This document shows positions 14,469-22,048 of a stretch of 64,000 bases of DNA, in pieces (positions within the stretch are counted from its first letter, which is position 1; the number at the start of each line of letters is the position of its first letter). The stretch comes from Allostella vacuolata (GTDB taxonomy: Bacteria > Pseudomonadota > Alphaproteobacteria > ATCC43930 > Allostellaceae), in the NCBI GenBank assembly GCA_006739055.1, contig AP019702.1, positions 4,427,388 through 4,491,387 on the forward strand. The letters run 5' to 3'. A program made the position numbers and the translations under genes. A model generated the notes under the pieces. It did no database searches and was not told the origin of the DNA. It saw only the letters and a program-made list of their open reading frames with translations.

Positions 14469-15464
14469 CTATCGCCCGCGCTTCCTGGCGGGCGGCGGCG
14501 CCTTGGCCTTGCCGAGCGGCATGGTCGCCGACAGGCAGCGGCCGAAATTCGGTCCCGGCTGGCGCACCCAGCGATGGCACACCATGGCCCCCGGCCCCTT
14601 GGGCGCGTAGGACATGCGCTCGACCACCGCGCTCCGCATGCGACCGCCGAAGAAGCCGCGGAAGCTCTCCCGGGTCAGACGGTCCGGCAGCCTGCCGCCG
14701 GCGGCGATGCGGTATTCCGGCCGGTACTCGAAATGGAACGTGTCGAACTGGTTCCAGCGCCCGCCCCAGACGAAGCCGTGCCGCTCGAACGCCTCGATCA
14801 CCGGCATCGGGATTCGGTTCTTGCGGATCGGCTCCCCCCGCGTGTCGACCGGCGCGGTCTGCCAGTAGCCGTCCTCGGTCGGGTTCACGTCGATGGCGAT
14901 GCCGAAGCCATGGAGCGACAGGCGGCTGGTCTTGGCGATGGTCCGGCAGTTGTAGGTGCCGCCCAGGGAGCGGTGCTGGGCGCCGCCGCCCGGCATCCGG
15001 TCGATCTCGTCGGAGACGCGCTGCATGGCCTCGGCGACGCCGTTGGCGGCGGCCGCGCGCACCTCGATGCCGCCCTCCGGCGACCCGCGGTTCCAGCGCA
15101 CCGTCTTCAGGCCGGCCGCCACCGGGCCGGTGCGGCAGTCGCCATACATCTTGAGGAAGATCGGTTCGTAGTCGACGGCGGAGATCGCCTCGGTCGCCGC
15201 CTGGCGCGGATCGGGCGACGGCGCCTGGTTGCGGCCATGGATCGGCCGCCCCTCGCGATCGAGGCCGAGCCGGGCAAGCGGCATCCGGGTGCCGTCCTGC
15301 CAGACCAGCATGCCGTTCTCGACCCGGTCGAGGAAGGCGGGATAGGCCGCGACGAAGGCGTGCACGCCCTGGGGCGCCGGCCGGTTCTGGTGCGGGTCGG
15401 CCGACGCCGGCCATGCGGCAAGCGCGAGCGCCAGCAAGCCGGCGACGGTGGGACGGAGGACCAT
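14469..15464 (-). CDS. Secreted M15-type D,D-carboxypeptidase (extensin-like/VanY-like)
   Basis: The 331-residue protein has a signal peptide (MVLRPTVAGLLALALAAWPA). A zinc-peptidase core is centred on SLHGFGIAIDVNP (His and Asp ligands) and FDTFHFEYRPE (base and His ligand), with an upstream NCRTIAKTSRLS segment. M15 peptidases cut terminal D-alanine or peptidoglycan cross-links. An additional C-terminal domain ends in a basic KAKAPPPARKRGR tail. The chosen ATG (15464) gives the best signal sequence. Confidence 0.82.
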   Translation of the reverse strand: MVLRPTVAGLLALALAAWPASADPHQNRPAPQGVHAFVAAYPAFLDRVENGMLVWQDGTRMPLARLGLDREGRPIHGRNQAPSPDPRQAATEAISAVDYEPIFLKMYGDCRTGPVAAGLKTVRWNRGSPEGGIEVRAAAANGVAEAMQRVSDEIDRMPGGGAQHRSLGGTYNCRTIAKTSRLSLHGFGIAIDVNPTEDGYWQTAPVDTRGEPIRKNRIPMPVIEAFERHGFVWGGRWNQFDTFHFEYRPEYRIAAGGRLPDRLTRESFRGFFGGRMRSAVVERMSYAPKGPGAMVCHRWVRQPGPNFGRCLSATMPLGKAKAPPPARKRGR

Positions 15465-15619
15465 GGCGGCAAGGTACCCGAATCCGCCCACGGCCGCGCC
15501 CCGGCCGAACATTCTCACCGGCTCGCCCCTATCCGCGGTTGGCGACGCGGTTGGCGACGCGAGCGCCGGGATGGCACGGGGGGGCCTGCACCGGGGGCCA
15601 GGATACCAGGATTGGAATC

Positions 15620-15967
15620 TCAGGCAGCGCGCGACAGGTCCTGGGCGGCTTCGTAGCGGATCGAATGCCGGCGGATCGGCAACGGCGCCATCTGGGCGGC
15701 GCCGGGCCTCGTCTCGACGAGGATCCGGGGCGCGGCCGGCGCATCCGTCGGGCGGGCCATCTGCAGGATCGCGATGCCAGCTCCGGCGATGCCGCAGATC
15801 ACGATCCCGTTGCCGCCCGCCAGCAGGCCGAGCGACGGCGACACCTGCGCGGGATCGCCCCCGACGACGACGGCGACCACGCCGACCACGATGATCATGC
15901 CGGCGCCGAAGCCCAGGGTGCCCGACAAGAGGACCAGCGCCACGCCTCGATCCGGTCGCGTATTCAT
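15620..15967 (-). CDS. Small membrane protein with two hydrophobic segments
   Basis: The 115-residue protein has two predicted transmembrane segments: LVLLSGTLGFGAGMIIVVGV (then VAVVVGG), and LAGGNGIVICGIAGAGIAIL. A cytosolic, basic tail ends RRHSIRYEAAQDLSRAA. No family is recognised. The ATG at 15967 removes an improbable N-terminal extension. Confidence 0.5.
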   Translation of the reverse strand: MNTRPDRGVALVLLSGTLGFGAGMIIVVGVVAVVVGGDPAQVSPSLGLLAGGNGIVICGIAGAGIAILQMARPTDAPAAPRILVETRPGAAQMAPLPIRRHSIRYEAAQDLSRAA

Positions 15968-16034
15968 GGAGCCTCCCTCCGGCCAGCCGCAGTTCCCATG
16001 CAACCTCAATCCCGGGGCCGGCCAACGGTTCCCG

Positions 16035-16481
16035 TCAGCCGGCCTCGAGATCGATCAGGGCGATGCCGAGGCCGGGCCGCTTGCGGCGCCGCAGATGGGC
16101 CGGGGCCTCGACGATGGTGACCTCCAGCGTCGGGCGGACCATGCCGTCCATCAGATGGCCGCCCCGGGTCGAGCCGTCCTCCAGGCCGAGCACGGCATGG
16201 ACATGCAGGCTGGGCCGGCCGTCGTCGCCCCGGGCGATGTCGCCGATTGCGCTCAGGACCTCGCACTGCCGGTCGACGGCGATCCGCCGATAGGATTTCC
16301 GCTCGAAGTCGAACCAGCCGACGGTCGCCCGCTCGAACGCCCCGATGGCCGTCACCGTGGCCGCGTCCAGCTGCTCCGCCACGGCGAAGTCCGATATGGC
16401 CTGGAACGCCTCCTCGCCGCTGTCCAGGACCAGCACATAGGTGCGCTCGCCCGCACCGCCGCTCACCTGCTTCGCCTGCAT
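16035..16481 (-). CDS. PCC/PPC-domain (DUF296) DNA-binding-like protein
   Basis: The 148-residue protein matches the PPC fold. It has TYVLVLDSGEEAFQAISDFA at the start, TAIGAFERATVGWFD in the middle, and HVHAVLGLEDGSTRGGHLMD with conserved histidines. In plants this domain is coupled to AT-hooks; bacterial stand-alone forms are trimers of unclear role and may bind a metal or a small ligand. No AT-hook is present. Confidence 0.85.
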   Translation of the reverse strand: MQAKQVSGGAGERTYVLVLDSGEEAFQAISDFAVAEQLDAATVTAIGAFERATVGWFDFERKSYRRIAVDRQCEVLSAIGDIARGDDGRPSLHVHAVLGLEDGSTRGGHLMDGMVRPTLEVTIVEAPAHLRRRKRPGLGIALIDLEAG

Positions 16482-16588
16482 CGCCGTCTCCCATGCGGTA
16501 TGGGCCGGCGCGATGCCGGCCCCTCCATGGGTGAACCATCGAGAAGCAGCCGCGATCCCTGCCGCCGCCGATCCGACCGGGCGGACGG

Positions 16589-17089
16589 TCAGGCGCGGTC
16601 GCCGAGCTCGAAATCGCCCGGCTGGGCCGGGGCCAGCGGGGTGAAGAGGGCGCGATCGGGCTTCAGGTCGATCAGCGGGGTATCGTCCAGGCAGTCCAGG
16701 CCGCGCACCAGCAGGGTCGGCCCCTCGACCGCCAGCAGCCGGACGATCGCGGTGCCGATCGGGTTGGGGCGGACCGGGGTGCGCAGGGCGAAGGTGCCGC
16801 GCGTCGCCCCGTCGTTCCGCGGGCTCTGCCGCACCAGGTCGCGGCGCGACAGGTGCAGCCAGTAGAGCACTTCCAGGCGCTGGTAGGCCTCGATCCCGGC
16901 CAGCGCCGCGACCCAGGGCTCGTGGATCTCGATCCGGCAGGTCGGCCCGTCCTCCCGGCCCTGCCGCGGGCAGGCGAGGCGCTGGGTCCAGGGGGTGCGG
17001 ATGCGACCGATGAAGACGAGACCGGCGTCGGTCGGCGGCGGCGGCTCGACCGCCACCTCGCCCGCGCGCACTTCGCTCTCCCGCACCAT
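16589..17089 (-). CDS. trmO: tRNA t6A37 N6-methyltransferase TrmO
   Basis: The 166-residue protein has the TsaA/TrmO beta-barrel order. [19 protein letters not shown] is the SAM-binding N-terminus, [19 protein letters not shown] is the dimer core, and [14 protein letters not shown] is the RPNPIG signature. [18 protein letters not shown] ends the domain. TrmO methylates N6 of t6A at position 37 of tRNA(Thr) species. The ATG at 17089 trims a non-homologous extension. Confidence 0.9.
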   Translation of the reverse strand: MVRESEVRAGEVAVEPPPPTDAGLVFIGRIRTPWTQRLACPRQGREDGPTCRIEIHEPWVAALAGIEAYQRLEVLYWLHLSRRDLVRQSPRNDGATRGTFALRTPVRPNPIGTAIVRLLAVEGPTLLVRGLDCLDDTPLIDLKPDRALFTPLAPAQPGDFELGDRA

Positions 17090-17156
17090 CGGCCGCCTCA
17101 CATTCGATATATTCCGGCGATCATAACGCCATGACGGCCGGCCGGACAACCGGCCC

Positions 17157-18077
17157 CTACCGGCGGCCGATCCGGTCGATCTCGAACGGGGTGGTCTGGT
17201 AGAGGTGGTTGATCCAGTTGCCGAACAGCAGGTGCGCATGGCTGCGCCAGCGGTTCTCGGGCTGGCGGGTCGGGTCGTCGTCGGGGAAGTAGTTGCGCGG
17301 GATGGCGATCGGCCGCCCGGCCGACATGTCGCGGAAATACTCGTCGCCGAGCGAACTCGAATCGTACTCGATGTGGTTGAACATGTGCAGCGAGTGGTGC
17401 TTCGGATCGTCCAGCAGGCAGAGACCGGCCTCGTCGGAATCCATCAGCACGCTCATGCCGCTGTCGGGCGGGATGTCCTCGCGCCGCACCTCGGTCCAGC
17501 GCGACACCGGAATCGAGAAATCGTCCGAGAAGCCGCGCAGGTAGGGCGAGGCCGGGGCGAGGTTGCGGTGGCGATAGACGCCGAAGGCCTTCTCCGCCAG
17601 GGCGTGCTTCGGCATGCCGTGGAAGTGGTGGACGGCCGCCTGCGCCCCCCAGCAGATGTTGAAGCAGCTGTGCACGTTGGTCTGCGTCCAGTCGAAGGCG
17701 CGGCGCAACTCGTCCCAGTAGGTGACCTGCTCGAACGGCATGGTCTCGACCGGCGCGCCGGTGACGATGAAGCCATCGAACCGCTCCGAGCGGACATCCT
17801 CCCAGTCGCGATAGAACGAGATCATGTGCTCGATCGGCGTGTTGCGGGCGACGTGGCTGGTCATCTTGACCAGCGTCAGCTCGAGCTGCAGCGGCGTCGA
17901 GCCGAGCAGGCGGGCCACCTGCGTCTCCGTCTTGATCTTGTTGGGCATCAGGTTCAGCAGGCCGATGCGGAGCGGGCGGATGTCCTGACGGATCGCGTCC
18001 GTCTCGCGCATCACCATCACCCCCTCCGCATCGAGCGTGACGCGGGCGGGCAGATCGTCCGGGATTTTTATGGGCAT
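17157..18077 (-). CDS. metA: Homoserine O-acetyltransferase MetA (acetyl-CoA type predicted)
   Basis: The 306-residue protein is full length and matches MetA throughout. Catalytic Cys142 is in [10 protein letters not shown] and the partners His235 and Glu237 are in FNHIEYD. MetA activates homoserine for methionine synthesis. Residue 111, in TGAPVETM, is Glu; family studies associate Glu111 with acetyl-CoA and Gly111 with succinyl-CoA specificity. I therefore predict O-acetylhomoserine as product, although the family is often labelled succinyltransferase. The next upstream gene repairs oxidised methionine. I saw no SAM riboswitch in the 143-bp leader. Confidence 0.93.
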   Translation of the reverse strand: MPIKIPDDLPARVTLDAEGVMVMRETDAIRQDIRPLRIGLLNLMPNKIKTETQVARLLGSTPLQLELTLVKMTSHVARNTPIEHMISFYRDWEDVRSERFDGFIVTGAPVETMPFEQVTYWDELRRAFDWTQTNVHSCFNICWGAQAAVHHFHGMPKHALAEKAFGVYRHRNLAPASPYLRGFSDDFSIPVSRWTEVRREDIPPDSGMSVLMDSDEAGLCLLDDPKHHSLHMFNHIEYDSSSLGDEYFRDMSAGRPIAIPRNYFPDDDPTRQPENRWRSHAHLLFGNWINHLYQTTPFEIDRIGRR

Positions 18078-18180
18078 CGGCTTGTTCTCGTTCTGGCTGG
18101 GCGGACGTATGGCCTGTTCGGACGCCCCATGGCAACCATGCGCCGCGGCATGGCAAGCATGCGCCGGGGTCGGGCGCCCT

Positions 18181-18231
18181 GGCGGAATCAGACCCGGGGG
18201 AGGATCAGAGCCGGGCGGAATCAGACCCGGG
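18181..18231. repeat. Three tandem imperfect 17-bp repeats upstream of metA
   Basis: Copies at 18181-18197, 18198-18214 and 18215-18231 share the pattern GGCGGAATCAGACCCGG with a few changes, and the middle copy is the most divergent. The array runs across the stop codon of the reductase gene at 18221 and into the metA leader. The period of 17 is not a multiple of three, so each copy is in a different frame. Further downstream, two copies of a CGGCGCATG-S-TTGCCATG-like motif (about 18127-18166, minus strand) follow. Function is unknown. Confidence 0.6.
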
Positions 18232-18748
18232 CGAAGGATTGTCCGAAGTCGCACGCGGCCATGAAGATGGCAGCGAGCTGCTCGACGCCGGCCTGGTCGT
18301 CGGCATCGAAGCGCGCGGGCAGCGGGCTGTCGAGATCGAGCACGCCCAGGATGGTGCCGCCGGCCGCGAGCGGCACGACCAGCTCCGACCGGGACGCCGC
18401 ATCGCAGGCGATGTGGCCGGGAAAGGCATGGACGTCCTCGACCAGGATCGACTGCCGCCGCTCCACGGCGCTGCCGCAGACGCCGCGGCCGACCGGGATG
18501 CGCACGCAGGCCGGCTGTCCCTGGAACGGGCCGACCACCAACCCGGCCCCGCCCCCCGGCAGATCGGCCCGCAGGAAGTAGAATCCGGCCCAGTTGAGGT
18601 CCGGCATCGCGTGGAACATCAGCGCGGCCATGTTGGCGGCGTTCGCGACCGCATCGCGCTCGCCGTCCAGCAGGCCCGACAGCTGCCGCGACAGGTCGCG
18701 ATAGAACGCCGGCTTGGCGACACCTTCGATCCGCTTCGCCTGGAACAT
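18221..18748 (-). CDS. msrC: Free methionine-(R)-sulfoxide reductase (GAF domain)
   Basis: The 175-residue protein is a single GAF domain of the fRMsr type. It has [47 protein letters not shown] and LDLDSP. The three redox cysteines are at 81, 91 and 115, the expected positions, so the reductase chemistry is intact. The enzyme reduces free methionine-R-sulfoxide with thioredoxin. It lies directly upstream of metA on the same strand, suggesting shared control of methionine repair and synthesis. Confidence 0.92.
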   Translation of the reverse strand: MFQAKRIEGVAKPAFYRDLSRQLSGLLDGERDAVANAANMAALMFHAMPDLNWAGFYFLRADLPGGGAGLVVGPFQGQPACVRIPVGRGVCGSAVERRQSILVEDVHAFPGHIACDAASRSELVVPLAAGGTILGVLDLDSPLPARFDADDQAGVEQLAAIFMAACDFGQSFARV

Positions 18749-18874
18749 GCCCTTGTCTCCCCCCCGCTCGCAGCCGGCCATTGTGCCCTGCCGAGGCGCC
18801 GACCGCAAAGGCGGTGGGAACCCGGGGCGGCAGGGCCGGTTGCTGGAAGACGGACATATCGATGGGAGTGCGCC

Positions 18875-19192
18875 ATGCCCCGCGGCGACAAGTCGAAATA
18901 CACCGACAAGCAGGAGCGCAAGGCCGACCACATCGCCGAAGGCTACGAGGAGCGCGGCGTGCCGGAAGACGAGGCCGAGCGGCGGGCCTGGGCCACCGTC
19001 AACAAGGACGATGGCGGCGGCAAGAAGGCCGGGTCCGGCCGCGGCAAGGACACCGGCCACCCGGCCGCGCACAAGGGCGGCCGCAAGGGCGGCGCCGCCT
19101 CCGCCTCGCGCTCGGCGGCCGATCGATCGGCATCGGCGAAGAAGGGCGCGGCCACCCGCAAGCGCAATGCCGAAGCCCGCGCGCACAAGTAG
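18875..19192 (+). CDS. Lys/Arg-rich basic protein ('plasmid stabilization protein'-type)
   Basis: The 105-residue protein begins [20 protein letters not shown], followed by [20 protein letters not shown] and a Gly/Lys/Arg-rich tail ([26 protein letters not shown]). This ChaB-like start with a histone-like tail is often annotated as a plasmid stabilization protein, although the name has little experimental basis. A general stress or DNA-compaction role is more likely given the neighbouring stress genes. Confidence 0.75.
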   Translation: MPRGDKSKYTDKQERKADHIAEGYEERGVPEDEAERRAWATVNKDDGGGKKAGSGRGKDTGHPAAHKGGRKGGAASASRSAADRSASAKKGAATRKRNAEARAHK

Positions 19193-19202
19193 GTCGCATC
19201 CG

Positions 19203-19811
19203 ATGGCCCTCACTGCCCTTGCTCTCAACTGCACCCTGAAGCGGGGCGATTCCGCCTCCTCGACCGACAAGCTCCTGGCCGAAGTGCTGGCCGAGCTGGC
19301 ACAGCATGGCGTGTCCGGCGAGACGGTCCGGGTGGCCGATCTCGACATCAAGCCGGGCGTCACCTCCGACGAGGGCGAGGGCGATGCCTGGCCCGGCCTG
19401 CGCCGCCGCATCCTCGCCGCCGACATCCTGGTGCTGGGCACGCCGATCTGGCTGGGCCAGCCATCGAGCGTCGCCAAGCGCGTGCTGGAGCGCATGGACG
19501 CCTTCCTGGAGGAGACCGACCGGCGCGGCCGGATGCCCTCGTTCGGCAAGGTCGCGGTGGTGGCGGTGGTCGGCAACGAGGACGGGGCCCACCATTGCCA
19601 CGCGGAGATCTTCCAGGCGCTGAACGATGTCGGCTTCACCCTGGCGGCCACGGCCGGCACCTACTGGGTCGGGCAGGCGATGGCCGCGACCGACTACAAG
19701 GACCTGCGCAAGCCCTACGAGCCGACCGTCCAGGCGACGCGGATGATGGCCGCCAACGCAGCCCATCTGGCCGGAGCCCTGTCCGGCAAGCCCTATCCGG
19801 GGCTGGCATGA
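19203..19811 (+). CDS. NADPH-dependent FMN reductase / flavodoxin-like protein
   Basis: The 202-residue protein has the flavodoxin fold signature. ALALNCTLKRGDSASST binds the FMN phosphate, LVLGTPIWLGQPSSVAKRVL contacts the isoalloxazine ring, and AVVAVVGNEDGAHHCHAE follows. Such proteins reduce quinones, azo compounds or FMN. It begins 10 bases after the basic-protein gene and overlaps the next small ORF by four bases. Confidence 0.88.
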   Translation: MALTALALNCTLKRGDSASSTDKLLAEVLAELAQHGVSGETVRVADLDIKPGVTSDEGEGDAWPGLRRRILAADILVLGTPIWLGQPSSVAKRVLERMDAFLEETDRRGRMPSFGKVAVVAVVGNEDGAHHCHAEIFQALNDVGFTLAATAGTYWVGQAMAATDYKDLRKPYEPTVQATRMMAANAAHLAGALSGKPYPGLA

Positions 19812-19993
19812 AGCCGGCCCCGCAGCCCGGCTCGCCGCGGCCGGCCGACGACCGGGCGCCCCCGCCGGCCTCGCGGTCCGAGATCCTGCGCAAGCGGGGC
19901 GGCGCCCTGCCCGAATCCACGACGGCCGAGTCCGCGACGGCCGACCCCACCACCGCCGACACCCCCCACCTGCCGCGCGACCAAGGAGCATGA
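19808..19993 (+). CDS. Small Pro/Thr/Ala-rich protein (61 aa)
   Basis: The start overlaps the flavodoxin stop and the stop overlaps the next start, both by four bases. The product is low complexity (PAPQPGSPRPADDRAPPPAS, then repeated T/A/E/S), with one short basic segment, SEILRKRGG. No domain is visible. Coupling on both sides suggests real translation. Confidence 0.5.
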   Translation: MKPAPQPGSPRPADDRAPPPASRSEILRKRGGALPESTTAESATADPTTADTPHLPRDQGA

Positions 19994-20481
19994 GCATGCC
20001 CGATACCCAGGAGATGGAAGCCAGGTTCTGGAAGGCGCTCGCCGCCGACCGGGTCGTGATGCTGGGGCTGGACGGGGTCGAGGACGGCCACGCCCGCCCC
20101 ATGAGTGCCCAGGTCGAGGGCGACCGCGGCCCGATCTGGTTCTTCACCTCGACCGACAGCGCCATCGTCCGCCTGCTGCCCAAGGGCGACCGGGCGATCG
20201 CGACCTTCGCCTCGAAGGGACACGACCTGTTCGCGACCATCCACGGCACCCTGTCCCGCGACGACGACCGGGCGGTCGTCGACCGGCTGTGGAACCGCTA
20301 CGTCGCCGCCTGGTACGAAGGCGGCAAGGACGACCCGAAGCTGGCGCTCCTGCGCCTGGACGCGGAGACGGCGGAGATCTGGCTCGACGCTTCCAGCCTG
20401 CTGGCCGGCATCAAGATGCTGTTCGGGGCCGATCCCAAGGTCGACTACACGGACAAGGTCGCGCGGGTGACGCTCGGCTGA
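19990..20481 (+). CDS. Pyridoxamine 5'-phosphate oxidase-like general stress protein
   Basis: The 163-residue protein matches the split-barrel PNPOx-like stress family. It has ARPMSAQVEGDRGPIWFFTS near the start, TFASKGHDLFATIHGTLS in the barrel, LWNRYVAAWYEGGKDDPKLA and a VDYTDKVARVTL end. Such proteins bind FMN and are induced by general stress. It ends an operon with the basic protein and the flavodoxin. Confidence 0.88.
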   Translation: MSMPDTQEMEARFWKALAADRVVMLGLDGVEDGHARPMSAQVEGDRGPIWFFTSTDSAIVRLLPKGDRAIATFASKGHDLFATIHGTLSRDDDRAVVDRLWNRYVAAWYEGGKDDPKLALLRLDAETAEIWLDASSLLAGIKMLFGADPKVDYTDKVARVTLG

Positions 20482-20510
20482 TCGGCCTGGACATTCCATT
20501 CCGGGCCGGG

Positions 20511-20539
20511 CCGGCCGCCGATGGAGTGTCGGCGGCCGG
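20511..20539. terminator. Bidirectional hairpin between convergent genes
   Basis: CCGGCCGCCGA (20511-20521) and TCGGCGGCCGG (20529-20539) form a perfect 11-bp stem with a 7-nt loop. The hairpin lies between the stop of the stress-protein gene (20481) and that of the convergent hemerythrin gene (20548). No T-tract follows in either direction, so termination is likely but not canonical. Confidence 0.5.
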
Positions 20540-20547
20540 AAGCCGGC

Positions 20548-21075
20548 TCAGGCGGCGCGGGCCGCCGGTGCCAGCCGGGTGCCGGCGAAGGTCGGGGTCT
20601 CCGGGCTCGGGATGCCGCTCTTGCCATACTCGGCCAGCAGCTCGCGCTTGCGGGCGGCCATCTGCTCGCCCAGCGCGTCCATGTCGACGCCGGCCTTGCG
20701 CGCCTGCGAGAACATGCCTTCGACGCGCTTCTCCTCTTCCTGGACATGGTGCTTGATCATCTCGGACAGCACCTTGACCTTGGCGTCGAAGAACGCGTCG
20801 TCCGGGCTGCCGGCCTCGATCTCGGCCAGCAGCACCTTGGCGCCGTCATGCTCGACATGGGCCTCGTCGACCAGGTCATCCTCGATCCGGCCGCGGCAGG
20901 CCGGGTAGAAGACCTCTTCCTCGATCTTGGTATGGACGGCCAGCTCCAGGCAGATCTGGTCGGCCAGCTGGCGCTTGCGGCTGCCGGCCTTGGCCTTCTC
21001 GAACGCCTCGAACAGGTCTTCGACCTTGCGGTGGTCCCCCTTCAGCAGGGCGACCGCGTCGGGTGCTGCGGGCAT
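20548..21075 (-). CDS. Hemerythrin-domain protein
   Basis: The 175-residue protein is a four-helix bundle with the expected metal ligands: His15 (KGDHRKVEDLF), His48 and Glu52 (AVHTKIEEEVF), His73/His76 (EAHVEHDG), and His109/His110 with Glu113 (IKHHVQEEE). Single-domain hemerythrins bind diiron and sense or scavenge oxygen or nitric oxide. A basic C-terminal extension is present. The stress-gene neighbours fit a redox role. Confidence 0.9.
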   Translation of the reverse strand: MPAAPDAVALLKGDHRKVEDLFEAFEKAKAGSRKRQLADQICLELAVHTKIEEEVFYPACRGRIEDDLVDEAHVEHDGAKVLLAEIEAGSPDDAFFDAKVKVLSEMIKHHVQEEEKRVEGMFSQARKAGVDMDALGEQMAARKRELLAEYGKSGIPSPETPTFAGTRLAPAARAA

Positions 21076-21158
21076 GGACGGGCTCCTTCATGGACTGGTT
21101 TCGCCAGATTGAACCAGCCCCGGGGGATTCCGTTCCGGCCGCCACCGCGGCGCACCCT

Positions 21159-22031
21159 TCACCGCAGGTAGCGTTCCTCCTCCTGTTTCATCCGGGCCAC
21201 GCCCTGGACGGTGAAGACCCGCTCGGTCGGGGCGATCGTGCCCTCCACCCCCAACGCGCCGCCGTCGGCGCGGATGCGGGCGAAAGTGTCGGTCAGCGCC
21301 TGGGTGATCGCCCGCACGCCGTGGTTGCCGTAGATGACGAGCTTGACCTTGCCCAGGTCGCGGATGCGCGCCTCGGTCAGGTCGGGATAGGCGGTCGGGA
21401 CCAGGACCAGCGGGATGGCGCCGTCCCAGGCGCGGACGAAGGCGACGATCTCGTCCGGGGTCTTCTGCTTCGAGTGGATGAGGATCGCGTCCGCCCCGGC
21501 CTTCTCGTAGGCCCGGGCCCGGGCCAGCGCCTCGTCCTGGCCGAGGCCGGCGATCAGCGCCTCGGTGCGGGCGACCACCAGCAGGTCGGGGTCGCGCCGG
21601 GTCGCCGCCGCGGCCGCGATCTTGCCCTCGAACTCCGCCACCCGCACCAGCTCCTGCCGGCCCCCGGCCAGCAGGCTCGTATCCTTGGGGAAGGTCTTGT
21701 CCTCGATGACGATCGCCGCCATCCCCGCCGCCTCGTACTGACGGGTGGCGTGGATGACGTTGGTGGCGTTGCCGAAGCCGGTATCGATGTCGGCCACCAC
21801 CGGGATGCCGATGCCGGCATCCATGGCGCGCGCCATCTCCAGGTGCTGGGTCATGGTGACGATGCTGGCGTCCGGCACGCCCATCGCCGCCGACAGCTCG
21901 AATCCGCTGGCCCAGATGCCGTCGAACCCGGCCTCCTCCGCCAGGCGGGCGCCGAGCGGGTTGTGGGCGCCGATGATCGCGGTGAGCGGCTTCTGCGCCA
22001 GCCTGGCGCGGAAGGTGGCACGCTTGGACAT
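21159..22031 (-). CDS. palA: Phosphonopyruvate hydrolase (PEP mutase/isocitrate lyase superfamily)
   Basis: The 290-residue protein has the superfamily barrel: GAHNPLGARLAEEAGFDGIW, VADIDTGFGN, the gating loop EDKTFPKDTSL (residues 110-120), VARTEALIAG and ILIHSKQKTP. PEP mutases carry Asn in the gating loop (..NS), whereas the characterised phosphonopyruvate hydrolase carries Thr118; here the residue is Thr118 and the length is the same. I predict hydrolysis of phosphonopyruvate to pyruvate and phosphate. No phosphonate transporter is in the window. It lies 17 bp downstream of an acyl-CoA synthetase gene on the same strand. Confidence 0.82.
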   Translation of the reverse strand: MSKRATFRARLAQKPLTAIIGAHNPLGARLAEEAGFDGIWASGFELSAAMGVPDASIVTMTQHLEMARAMDAGIGIPVVADIDTGFGNATNVIHATRQYEAAGMAAIVIEDKTFPKDTSLLAGGRQELVRVAEFEGKIAAAAATRRDPDLLVVARTEALIAGLGQDEALARARAYEKAGADAILIHSKQKTPDEIVAFVRAWDGAIPLVLVPTAYPDLTEARIRDLGKVKLVIYGNHGVRAITQALTDTFARIRADGGALGVEGTIAPTERVFTVQGVARMKQEEERYLR

Positions 22032-22048
22032 GGGGCGGCGGTTCCTCT

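Noticed and set aside
18078-18220. Possible SAM riboswitch before metA
   Set aside because: I could not find the conserved SAM-II core or other SAM riboswitch blocks; only repeats are present.
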